Below are positions 11,971 to 18,620 of a DNA stretch of 64,000 bases, in pieces. The notes under the pieces are model-generated. The model worked only from the letters and a program-made list of their open reading frames with translations. It did not search any database and was not told where the DNA came from. Position 1 is the first letter of the stretch; each line of letters opens with the position of its first letter. Position numbers and translations under genes: made by a program. This stretch comes from CATQHS01 sp965203375. GTDB taxonomy: Bacteria; Actinomycetota; Acidimicrobiia; Acidimicrobiales; Aldehydirespiratoraceae. Location of the stretch: NCBI GenBank assembly GCA_965203375.1, contig OZ241886.1, positions 2,728,001-2,792,000 on the forward strand, read 5' to 3'.

Positions 11971-13047
11971 TCACCGGCCGGCACCGATCAGCCGATCCAG
12001 CTCGGCGAAGAGCCGGAAGCTGTCGTGGGGGCCGGGGCCGGCCTCGGGGTGGTACTGCACCGCGAAGGCGTCGGCGCCGGCGACTCGGAAGCCCTCCAGC
12101 GAGGAGTCGTTGAGGCACAGGTGGGTCTCGACTGCGCCGGGCACCGAGCCGGGCTCCACCGCGAAGTTGTGGTTCTGGCTGGTGATCTCCACCGCGCCGG
12201 TGCGCAGGTCCTTGACCGGGACGTTGCCCCCGTGGTGGCCGAACTTCATCTTGAAGGTGCGCCCGCCCAGCGCCAGCGCCATCACCTGGTGGCCCAGGCA
12301 GATGCCGAACACCGGGACCGCGCCCAGCAGGGCGTCGATCTCGCCGACGATCCCGCCGGCCATCTCCGGGTCGCCGGGGCCGTTGCTGATCAGCACCCCG
12401 TCGGGGTCCAGGGCCAGGGCGTCGGCGGCGGGGGTGTGGGCGGGCACCACCGTCACCGCGGCCCGCTCCTGAAGCTTGCGCAGCATGGAGGCCTTGATCC
12501 CCAGGTCGTAGGCCACGATCCGGGCCGGGCCGGACCCGACCGTGTAGGGGCGGGCGGCGGTGACCTCGCTCACCAGGTCCACCCCGGCGGTGCCGGGCTC
12601 GGCCTTGGCCGCGGCGGCCAGCGTGTCGGCGCCGGCGGTCCCGAAGGCGCCGGGCATGGACCCGGCCTCGCGGATGTGGCGGGTCAGGCGGCGGGTGTCG
12701 ATCCCGGCCAGGCCGGCCACGCCGTGGCGGGTCAGGAACTCCTCCAGGGACTCCGCCGCCCGCCAGTTGCTGGGGCGCCGGGCTAGGTCCCTGACGATCA
12801 CGCCCCGGCAGCGGGGCCGGGCCGACTCGTCGTCGGCCGGGTTGGCCCCGCAGTTGCCGACGTGGGGCACGGTGAAGGCGATGATCTGGCCCGCGTAGGA
12901 GGGGTCGGTGATCACCTCCTGGTAGCCGCTCATGACGGTGTTGAACACCACCTCGCCGGAGGCGACCTCGGCGGGGGCGCCGACGGCTTCGCCCTCGAAC
13001 ACCTCGCCGTCGGCCAGCACCAACCGGGCGGGGGCTCTCGGCTTCAT
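11971..13047 (-). CDS. carA: Carbamoyl-phosphate synthase, small (glutaminase) subunit
   Basis: 358 residues. It supplies ammonia from glutamine to CarB. The N-terminal substrate-binding domain begins with ARLVLADGEVFEG and SGYQEVITDPSYAGQII. The C-terminal class I amidotransferase domain has the nucleophile in VFGICLGHQVMALALGG and the His-Glu pair in FAVQYHPEAGPGPHDS. The order pyrC-carA-carB matches the actinobacterial pyr operon. The spacer upstream of its start is filled with degenerate repeats. Confidence 0.96.
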   Translation of the reverse strand: MKPRAPARLVLADGEVFEGEAVGAPAEVASGEVVFNTVMSGYQEVITDPSYAGQIIAFTVPHVGNCGANPADDESARPRCRGVIVRDLARRPSNWRAAESLEEFLTRHGVAGLAGIDTRRLTRHIREAGSMPGAFGTAGADTLAAAAKAEPGTAGVDLVSEVTAARPYTVGSGPARIVAYDLGIKASMLRKLQERAAVTVVPAHTPAADALALDPDGVLISNGPGDPEMAGGIVGEIDALLGAVPVFGICLGHQVMALALGGRTFKMKFGHHGGNVPVKDLRTGAVEITSQNHNFAVEPGSVPGAVETHLCLNDSSLEGFRVAGADAFAVQYHPEAGPGPHDSFRLFAELDRLIGAGR

Positions 13048-13188
13048 CGGCGGGTCCGGGCTCCGGCTCTCGCCCTCATCGGCGGCGGCCCCGGCCCCGG
13101 TCCCGGGCGCTCGCCACCCTCACCGGCCCCTGCCCCGGTCTCGGGCGCTCATCGGCCCAGGCTCCGGTCTCGGTATCGAGCGCTCAAG
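13045..13188 (-). repeat. Degenerate tandem repeats between pyrC and carA
   Basis: From about 13045 to 13188 four to five units of roughly 29-44 bases follow one another, each beginning CATCGGC or CACCGGC and containing CCCCGG and a GGGCGCT-like end. The outermost units contain the carA start (ATGAAGCC on the minus strand) and the pyrC stop (CTTGAGCGC). Units are poorly conserved, so exact borders are uncertain. No gene is visible in the 136-base spacer. Confidence 0.55.
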
Positions 13189-14482
13189 CCTGGGCTTCCC
13201 CGTCGACCACCACCGCCTCGCCCCGCCGGATGGTGTGGCGGACCCGGCCCTTCACCGTTCGGCCCTCGAAGGGGGTGTTGCGGCTGGGGCCGGCCATGGC
13301 CGCGCCGCTCACCGTCCATTCGGCGTCGGGGTCGAGCACGCACAGGTTGGCGGGGGCGCCGGGGGCGATCGGCCCCCCGTGGCGGCCGGCCAGGCCAGCG
13401 ATGGCCGCGGGCTGCCACGACAGCAGGGCCAGGACGGCCTCGATGGGCAGGTCCAGCTCGGTGCGGGCCAGGGCGAAGGCGGTCTCGAGGCCCATCATCC
13501 CCGGCGGGGCGGAGTCGAAGGGCTTCTCCTTGTCGGCCGCGGTGTGGGGGGCGTGGTCGGTGGCGATGGCGTCGATGGTCCCGTCGGCCAGGCCCTCTTT
13601 GACCGCGGTTGTGTCGGCCGCGGTCCGCAGCGGCGGATGCACCTTGAACACCGGGGCGTAGGCGGCGCAGCACTCGTCGGTGAGGGTGAAGTGGTGGGGG
13701 GTGGCCTCGGCGGTGATCGGCAGCCCCGCGGCCTTGGCCGCCTTCACCATGGCCACCGACCCGGCGGTGGACAGGTGCTGGAAGTGGACCCGGCCGCCGG
13801 TGAGGCGGGCCAGGGCGATGTCGCGCATCACCATCAGCTCCTCGGCCTCGGCGGGCTGGCCCCCGATGCCCAGGCGGCTCGACCACTCGCCCTCGTGCAT
13901 GTAGCCGCCCTCGGTGAGGGCCGACACCTCGCAGTGCTGGGCCAGCACCACCGGCTGCCCGCCGGCCAGGTGGCCGAGGCCCCGGGCGTACTCCAGGGCG
14001 TTGCGCATGATGGCGGCGTCTTGGACCCCGTCGCCGTCGTCGGTGAAGATCCGCACCCCCAGGCCCACCAGCTCGGCCATCGGGGACAGCGCCTCGCCGC
14101 GGCGGCCCACGGTGATGGCCGCCGACGGGTAGACCTCGCAGCAGGCGCCGGCCGCGAGCTGGAGGACCTCGGTGACCACCGCCGCGCTGTCGGCGGGCGG
14201 GGTGGTGTTGGGCATGGCCACCACCGCGGTGAACCCGCCCAGGGCCGCGCCCCTGGCCCCGGTGGCGATGGTCTCGGCGTCCTCGCGTCCGGGCTGGCGG
14301 AGATGGGCGTGCAGGTCCACGAAACCGGGCGAGACGATGCAGCCGTCGGCGTCGAGGCTGCGGTCGCCGTCGAGGGACGCGTCCACGGCCAGGACGGCGC
14401 CGTCGTCGCTCACCACCACGTCGGCCCGGCGGGACCCGGTGGAGTCGATGACCGTCCCGCCCCGCACGGCGATGGTGGTCAC
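13184..14482 (-). CDS. pyrC: Dihydroorotase
   Basis: 432 residues, class I type. It cyclises carbamoyl-aspartate to dihydroorotate. The metal-binding DLHAHLRQPGREDAETI (near residue 57) stands for the usual DxHxH. Further metal and substrate residues are seen in AITVGRRGE, HFQHLST, and IDAIATDHAPHTAADKEKPF. The GTG start (GTGACCACC) lies in one copy of a sequence repeated up to the pyrB stop. It stands between pyrB and carA as in mycobacteria. Confidence 0.96.
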   Translation of the reverse strand: MTTIAVRGGTVIDSTGSRRADVVVSDDGAVLAVDASLDGDRSLDADGCIVSPGFVDLHAHLRQPGREDAETIATGARGAALGGFTAVVAMPNTTPPADSAAVVTEVLQLAAGACCEVYPSAAITVGRRGEALSPMAELVGLGVRIFTDDGDGVQDAAIMRNALEYARGLGHLAGGQPVVLAQHCEVSALTEGGYMHEGEWSSRLGIGGQPAEAEELMVMRDIALARLTGGRVHFQHLSTAGSVAMVKAAKAAGLPITAEATPHHFTLTDECCAAYAPVFKVHPPLRTAADTTAVKEGLADGTIDAIATDHAPHTAADKEKPFDSAPPGMMGLETAFALARTELDLPIEAVLALLSWQPAAIAGLAGRHGGPIAPGAPANLCVLDPDAEWTVSGAAMAGPSRNTPFEGRTVKGRVRHTIRRGEAVVVDGEAQA

Positions 14483-14582
14483 GCCGCCGCCCCGGTCGCG
14501 CTGCTCGTCTCGGTCACTCTGCCCGCCTTTCTGGTCACGCCGCCGCCCCGGTCGCGCCCGACGCCCCGGTCACGCCGCCGCC
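14478..14582 (-). repeat. Repeated pyrB stop / pyrC start junction
   Basis: GGTCACGCCGCCGCC occurs at 14478, 14533 and 14568 (offsets 55 and 35 bases). The copy at 14568 contains the pyrB stop codon (minus strand GCGTGACC). The copy at 14478 contains the pyrC start codon (GTGACC). The simplest reading is an ancestral GTGA stop/start overlap that was duplicated in tandem, pushing the two genes apart. Confidence 0.75.
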
Positions 14583-15511
14583 ATCTGGTCGTCGAGTTGG
14601 TCCAGGCCCGACCCGAGCAGCAGGAACAGCACGGCCATGCGCACCGCCACCCCGTTGGCCACCTGCTCGGTGATGACCGCGTTGGGCCGGTCGGCCACGT
14701 CGCCGTCGATCTCCACGCCCCGGTTCATGGGGCCGGGGTGCATGATGAGGGCGCGGCCCAGCCGGTCGGCCCGGCGGGCGTCGATGCCGTAGGTGGCCCG
14801 GTACTCCCGCAGCGACGGCACCAGGGCCCGCTCTTGGCGCTCTCGCTGCATCCGCAGCAGGTAGCAGATGTCGGTGTCGGCCAGCGTGGCGTCGAGGTCG
14901 TGGGACACCGACACCGGCCACCCCTCCAGGCTGGGGGGCAGCAGCGGGCCCGGCGCCACCAGCGTCACCGACGCGCCCACCGCCGTGAACCCGAGCACGT
15001 TGGAGCGGGCCACCCGCGAGTGGCGGATGTCGCCCACGATGGTCACCTTCTTGCCGGCCAGGCCGCCGAGCCGGGTGCGGGCCGTGTAGAGGTCGAGCAG
15101 GGCCTGGGTGGGGTGCTCGTGCCAGCCGTCGCCCGCGTTGATGACCGAGGCGTCGATCCAGCCGCCGACCTGGCGGGGCACCCCGGCGCAGTGGTGGCGC
15201 ACGACGATGGCGTCGATGCCCATGGCCTCGATGGTCTCCACCGTGTCCCGCAGCGACTCGCCCTTGTTGACCGACGAGGTGCTCACCGAGAAGTTCACGG
15301 TGTCGGCGGAGAGGCGCTTGGCCGCGGTCTCGAAGGAGAGGCGGGTGCGGGTGCTGTCCTCGTAGAACAGCCAGGCCACCGTCTTGCCCCGCAGGGCCGG
15401 CACCCGGGGGATCTTCCGCTCGCTCACCTCCGCGAACTTCTCGGACAGGTCGAGGATGGCCTCGATCTGCTCGGGCTCGAGATCGGCGATCGACAGCAGG
15501 TGGCGGCTCAC
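14570..15511 (-). CDS. pyrB: Aspartate carbamoyltransferase, catalytic subunit
   Basis: 313 residues, typical of the family. It joins carbamoyl phosphate to aspartate. The carbamoyl-phosphate site is FYEDSTRTRLSFETAAKRL (near residue 50). HPTQALLDLYT and the late MHPGPMNRGVEI are both conserved. The enzyme works in the cytoplasm as a trimer; no regulatory PyrI gene is present, in line with actinobacteria. The GTG start lies 90 bases after the pyrR stop, in a repeat of that stop region. Confidence 0.97.
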   Translation of the reverse strand: MSRHLLSIADLEPEQIEAILDLSEKFAEVSERKIPRVPALRGKTVAWLFYEDSTRTRLSFETAAKRLSADTVNFSVSTSSVNKGESLRDTVETIEAMGIDAIVVRHHCAGVPRQVGGWIDASVINAGDGWHEHPTQALLDLYTARTRLGGLAGKKVTIVGDIRHSRVARSNVLGFTAVGASVTLVAPGPLLPPSLEGWPVSVSHDLDATLADTDICYLLRMQRERQERALVPSLREYRATYGIDARRADRLGRALIMHPGPMNRGVEIDGDVADRPNAVITEQVANGVAVRMAVLFLLLGSGLDQLDDQMAAA

Positions 15512-15610
15512 GTCACTTCTCTGCTCATGTCGCGGCTCCAGCCCGTGGCGCCTCCCGGTGTCGTGTTTTCCGGCTCGTGGCGCTCGGTGGCGCTTCCCGG
15601 CTCACGTCAC
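15507..15610 (-). repeat. Repeated pyrR stop / pyrB start junction
   Basis: CTCACGTCAC occurs at 15507 (pyrB start, minus strand GACGTGAGC) and 15601 (pyrR stop region, GACGTGAGC). A third variant, CTCATGTCGC, is at 15524. Between them CGGCTC...GTGGCGC...TCCCGG segments repeat. The 90-base spacer is therefore built from copies of one junction and holds no gene. Confidence 0.6.
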
Positions 15611-16162
15611 GTCTCCCAGGTCGACCCCGTCGGGGCCGACGTCCACCATCTCGTCCCTGCGGGTGGGAAGGTTCTTGCCCACGAAGTCGGGGCGGATGGG
15701 CAGCTCCCGGTGGCCCCGGTCCACCATCACCGCGAGCTGCACGGCCCGGGGCCGGCCCCAGGTGTGCAGGGCGTCGAGGGCGGCCCGCACGGTGCGTCCG
15801 GTGAACAGCACGTCGTCCACCAGCACCACGATGCGGTCGTCGAGATCGACGGGGATGTCGGTGACGGCCTGGGGCAGGACGGGGCGGAGCCCGATGTCGT
15901 CTCGGTGCAGGGCCACGTCTAGCGAGCCGACCGGCACCGAGGCGCCCTCGATGGCCTCAAGGTCGGCACCGATGCTGCGGGCCAATCCGACGCCGCCGGT
16001 CTGAAGGCCGATGAGCACCACCGACCCGAGGCCGTGGTTGCGCTCGAGGATCTCGTGGGCCATGCGCCGAATGGCCCTGCTCACGCCGGCGCCGTCCATA
16101 ACACGGGTGCGGGCCCGGAAGGCTCCCGCGGGCACCGCCATACGCCGTTCTCGGTCGGCCAT
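15602..16162 (-). CDS. pyrR: PyrR bifunctional pyrimidine regulator / uracil phosphoribosyltransferase (intact copy)
   Basis: 186 residues. The PRPP-binding loop is VVLVDDVLFTGRTVRAALDA (about residues 109-128), and the C-terminal GKNLPTRRDEMVDVG is typical of PyrR. PyrR binds pyr mRNA to control attenuation or translation and has uracil phosphoribosyltransferase activity. This copy has a natural C-terminus and is followed by pyrB, so it is taken as the working operon member. A second, chimeric copy lies 2070 bases away at 17555-18232. About 200 bases of upstream sequence are shared by both. Confidence 0.95.
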   Translation of the reverse strand: MADRERRMAVPAGAFRARTRVMDGAGVSRAIRRMAHEILERNHGLGSVVLIGLQTGGVGLARSIGADLEAIEGASVPVGSLDVALHRDDIGLRPVLPQAVTDIPVDLDDRIVVLVDDVLFTGRTVRAALDALHTWGRPRAVQLAVMVDRGHRELPIRPDFVGKNLPTRRDEMVDVGPDGVDLGDVT

Positions 16163-16364
16163 GTTGTCCTCTCGTCCGTTCGGGCCTCACCGGACCCGTT
16201 TCACGGTCGAAAGAGCAACGTACCACGCCGCCACAGGAATTCGCGCATGGTCGCGTAAACGCAGGTCAGAGCCATTATCGAGTCTTCCCGTTGCTGGTAG
16301 TCGGGTTTCGTCCCGGCCAGCGGGTCATCGCTCCGTCCCAGCCAGCGGGTCCTGTCATGGGCGC
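15641..16364 (-). repeat. Large duplication, copy 1 (pyrR plus upstream region)
   Basis: This segment matches 17711-18438. The offset is exactly 2070 bases through the coding part and the first ~110 bases upstream of the start, with only scattered substitutions. Identity then falls and ends at the sequence GGGTCCTGTCATGGGCGC (ending 16364), after which the two copies are unrelated. It carries pyrR from 38 codons-equivalent bases short of its stop, its leader region and probable promoter. Confidence 0.9.
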
Positions 16365-16463
16365 AACCCTCCGCCAGACTCGCCACTCAATCTTCAAGGG
16401 GCACCGCAGCCAGCGAGGGGCGAACGCGCCGGTGTTCGGCGTGTGGTGCTTAGGCTTTGCTTC
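16163..16463 (-). promoter_or_regulatory. Leader/promoter region of the pyr operon, duplicated
   Basis: About 300 bases without a confident gene. The part nearest pyrR is almost identical to the same part of copy 2 (18233-18340). In both copies a short reading frame, MREFLWRRGTLLFRP followed by TGA (16248-16201 here), ends 38 bases before the pyrR start; it could be a leader peptide or chance. A PyrR-binding attenuator would be expected here from the family, but no terminator/antiterminator pair can be drawn with confidence. The distal part also contains the start region of the plus-strand gene at 16464. Confidence 0.4.
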
Positions 16464-16925
16464 ATGGGAGTTGGCCTCTCTGAGCACAGACCCCGGCCGC
16501 CGGCTAGCTCCGACCGGGCCGAGCCCGAGCTGGTCGGCCTCTTGAAGCGGCCTGATTTCTACAAAGTCAGCGAGATGCCCCAGAGGATGGCCGAACCGAA
16601 CCTGCGCGGCCAGTTTCGGCCCCTGATCCAGTTCGTGATGTGCTGGAACCACCGAGACGACCGCCGGGCCGAAATGCTCGACGGGCCGCCCCCCGATGAC
16701 GGCGACCCGTTCCACCTGGCCACCATCGCCTCGGTCGTCCACGCGCTCACGGCCCGCGACGGCCTCGAAGTCCCCGATTGGGTACACCTCTACAAAGCCG
16801 ACCCCGAGGCGACGATGTCGGGCATACCGGTGACCACGGACTTCGGCCAGCTCGTCAAGGCCGAGGCGCCGCCCACCTGCGCTGAGCACGGCGTCTATTT
16901 CGAGCACGAAGTCCTCAACAGGTGA
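16464..16925 (+). CDS. Hypothetical protein paired with a nucleotidyltransferase-like gene
   Basis: 153 residues from ATG at 16464 (MGVGLSEHRPRPPASS). I recognise no domain with certainty. Visible features are PEPELVGLLKRP-type N-terminal helices, MCWNHRDDRRAEML, an alanine-rich helix (LATIASVVHALTARDG), and VPDWVHLYKADPEATM. It overlaps the next gene by four bases (GTGA), so the two are a bicistron. Small partner proteins with a PDW element are often encoded before nucleotidyltransferase-like genes, which suggests an antitoxin or partner role; this is inference. It forms cargo 1 of the duplicated pyrR/nusB locus, opposite in strand to its surroundings. Confidence 0.6.
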   Translation: MGVGLSEHRPRPPASSDRAEPELVGLLKRPDFYKVSEMPQRMAEPNLRGQFRPLIQFVMCWNHRDDRRAEMLDGPPPDDGDPFHLATIASVVHALTARDGLEVPDWVHLYKADPEATMSGIPVTTDFGQLVKAEAPPTCAEHGVYFEHEVLNR

Positions 16926-17491
16926 CCGGCCCGGCCGACCATTTCAGCTATGCAGAGCTAACCGGCGAGGAGTTGCTCGGTTGTCTGGCTGAAGTAGACG
17001 CCGAACTGCCCGTAGAATCTTGGGTTGAGATAGCAGTAATAGGCGGCGGTGCTCTCGCCTTTCGATGGCCAACCCGGACAACGATGGATCTTGATGTCGT
17101 TTCGGAAGGGATGCCTCAAATACTGCGCGCTGCTTCAGCGGTCGTAGCCGAACGTCACGGGCTGAGGCCAGACTGGATCAACGACGCTGCTAAAGTAACG
17201 ATGCCAGAACTTGATCCGAAACTCGAAGTAGTTTATGTCGGTGAACATCTGAAAGTGTTTGTCGCCGGGACCCAATATTTGTTGGCGACTAAGCTCTTCT
17301 CAAGCCGAGACGCTGACTTTGATGACACTGTTCGGTTAGCTGTAGAAGAGGGCGTTTCCACTGCTGAAGAGATGCTTGATCTCCTTAGTGACGCCTACCC
17401 TTCATGGCTGCTGACCCCCAAAGTAGAATACTACGCACGCCAAGTTGCCGAAACAGTCCGTCAGCGAATCATTTCACCGCCGACTTCATGA
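16922..17491 (+). CDS. Nucleotidyltransferase-like protein (DUF6036/AbiEii-like), possible toxin
   Basis: 189 residues, GTG start within the stop of the previous gene. The segment VIGGGALAFRWPTRTTMDLD (about residues 39-58) has the GG...(T/S)xDxD arrangement of the nucleotidyltransferase fold used by DUF6036 and AbiEii-like proteins. A later helix has FVAGTQYLLATKLFSSRDAD, again typical: a conserved Lys/Arg-Asp region after the core. These proteins are often part of toxin-antitoxin or phage-defence pairs. Base composition is lower in GC than the neighbouring housekeeping genes, in favour of acquisition. Function as a toxin is not shown by sequence. Confidence 0.65.
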   Translation: MTGPADHFSYAELTGEELLGCLAEVDAELPVESWVEIAVIGGGALAFRWPTRTTMDLDVVSEGMPQILRAASAVVAERHGLRPDWINDAAKVTMPELDPKLEVVYVGEHLKVFVAGTQYLLATKLFSSRDADFDDTVRLAVEEGVSTAEEMLDLLSDAYPSWLLTPKVEYYARQVAETVRQRIISPPTS

Positions 17492-17499
17492 CCGAAGAA

Positions 17500-17605
17500 A
17501 GTCTTGTTTCCACATTGGGCCTCCTATTTGAGACCTCATCAAAAAGATCGAGTTTCATCGGAAACTACAGTAGCCTTTCGATAGGGGGAAGGTCACAAAT
17601 CCGGG
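17500..17605 (+). pseudogene. Remnant of the 3' end of a cargo-2-type nuclease gene
   Basis: The stretch TCCTATTTGAGACCTCATC and following bases (about 17520-17605) align with the end of the nuclease gene at 19785-19880. In the right frame it reads LIKKIEFHRKLQ and stop, against FIKKIEFYRRIKETSR in the intact gene. There are at least two single-base indels. The match is only about three quarters identical, well below the near-identical flanking pyrR and nusB copies. So the gene now at 18621 once had a divergent relative here, of which only the tail survives. Confidence 0.7.
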
Positions 17606-18232
17606 GGTGGGCGACCGCGGGATTCTTTGGCGACGGCGGACAGGAGGCCGTTTAGGAAGCGGGGGGACTCGGCGCTGCAGTATTGGGTGGCCAACTCGAC
17701 CAGCTCCGACGTCCACCATCTCGTCTCGGCGGGTGGGGAGGTTCTTGCCCACGAAGTCGGGGCGGATGGGCAGCTCCCGGTGGCCCCGGTCCACCATCAC
17801 CGCGAGCTGCACGGCCCGGGGCCGGCCCCAGGTGTGCAGGGCGTCGAGGGCGGCCCGCACGGTGCGCCCGGTGAACAACACGTCGTCCACCAGCACCACG
17901 ATGCGGTCGTCGAGATCGACGGGGATGTCGGTGACGGCCTGGGGCAGGACGGGACGGAGCCCGATGTCGTCTCGGTGCAGGGCCACGTCCAGCGAGCCGA
18001 CCGGCACCGAGGCGCCCTCGATGGCCTCAAGGTCGGCACCGATGCTGCGGGCCAATCCGACGCCGCCGGTCTGAAGGCCGATGAGCACCACCGACCCGAG
18101 GCCGTGGTTGCGCTCGAGGATCTCGTGGGCCATGCGCCGAATGGCCCTGCTCACGCCGGCGCCGTCCATAACACGGGTGCGGGCCCGGAAGGCTCCCGCG
18201 GGCACCGCCATACGCCGTTCTCGGTCGGCCAT
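17555..18232 (-). CDS. Second PyrR copy with a chimeric C-terminus
   Basis: 225 residues. The first ~175 residues are the same as in the intact PyrR at 15602-16162, including the PRPP loop VVLVDDVLFTGRTVRAALDA. After RRDEMVDVG the natural end is replaced by about 50 Arg/Pro-rich residues, read from a fragment of nusB in a foreign frame and from the spacer beyond. The enzyme core may still fold. It has the same upstream region as copy 1 and could be expressed, but it no longer leads into pyrB: the plus-strand cargo genes lie between. I treat it as a duplication product of uncertain function. Confidence 0.75.
   Translation of the reverse strand: MADRERRMAVPAGAFRARTRVMDGAGVSRAIRRMAHEILERNHGLGSVVLIGLQTGGVGLARSIGADLEAIEGASVPVGSLDVALHRDDIGLRPVLPQAVTDIPVDLDDRIVVLVDDVLFTGRTVRAALDALHTWGRPRAVQLAVMVDRGHRELPIRPDFVGKNLPTRRDEMVDVGAGRVGHPILQRRVPPLPKRPPVRRRQRIPRSPTPGFVTFPLSKGYCSFR
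17618..17710 (-). pseudogene. Fragment of the nusB 3' end
   Basis: 93 bases match 19909-20001 with one substitution seen. They cover the last ~30 codons of nusB (minus the final two). At 17710 the fragment joins pyrR sequence at CTCCGAC/GTCCACC; the bases CCGAC are common to both parents at the joint, which is what microhomology-mediated joining would leave. Confidence 0.9.
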
Positions 18233-18438
18233 GTTGTCCTCTCGTCCGTTCGGGCCTCACCGGACCCGTTTCACGGTCGAAAGAGCAACGTACCACGCCG
18301 CCACAGGAATTCGCGCATAGTCGCGAAAGCGCAGGTCAGATTATGATTGCAGTTTCTATCGTGCCCTCCCAAGCCGACCAGCCGCACGCGATTGGAAGGT
18401 CGTTGCTCCGTCCGGCTGGCGGGTCCTGTCACGGGCGC
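17711..18438 (-). repeat. Large duplication, copy 2 (pyrR plus upstream region)
   Basis: Partner of 15641-16364. It is near-identical through pyrR and its first ~110 upstream bases, then weaker up to GGGTCCTGTCACGGGCGC (ending 18438). The similarity stops inside a strong hairpin present only in this copy. Confidence 0.9.
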
Positions 18439-18469
18439 GGTTTTGCCGCGGAGCGGCAAAACCGCGCCC
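18433..18469. terminator. Strong 17-base-pair hairpin at the cargo 2 border
   Basis: GGGCGCGGTTTTGCCGC (18433-18449) is followed after three bases (GGA) by its perfect reverse complement (18453-18469). The outer flanks CACGGG and CCCGTG can extend the stem with a small bulge. It stands between the divergent pyrR copy 2 and the plus-strand nuclease gene. It may act as a bidirectional terminator or insulator, or mark a recombination border. Around it, 18340-18620 holds no gene. Confidence 0.7.
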
Positions 18470-18620
18470 CCCGTGCCACCCCCCGGCCTAGCTCATCGGG
18501 CCCGTCCAGGCTTTCGCCCCAGCGGGTGCCGGGCCGGTGCTGGCCCCGTGCCCAACTCCGGGCCACCCGTGCTTCGGCACCGAAACATGGCTGTCAACGC
18601 TCCCGATATGGTGGTTCGGT

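Noticed and set aside
16011..16463. N-terminal extension of the 153-residue protein to 304 residues
   Set aside because: The added part is antisense to pyrR and its leader; ATG at 16464 gives the plausible start in the cargo region.
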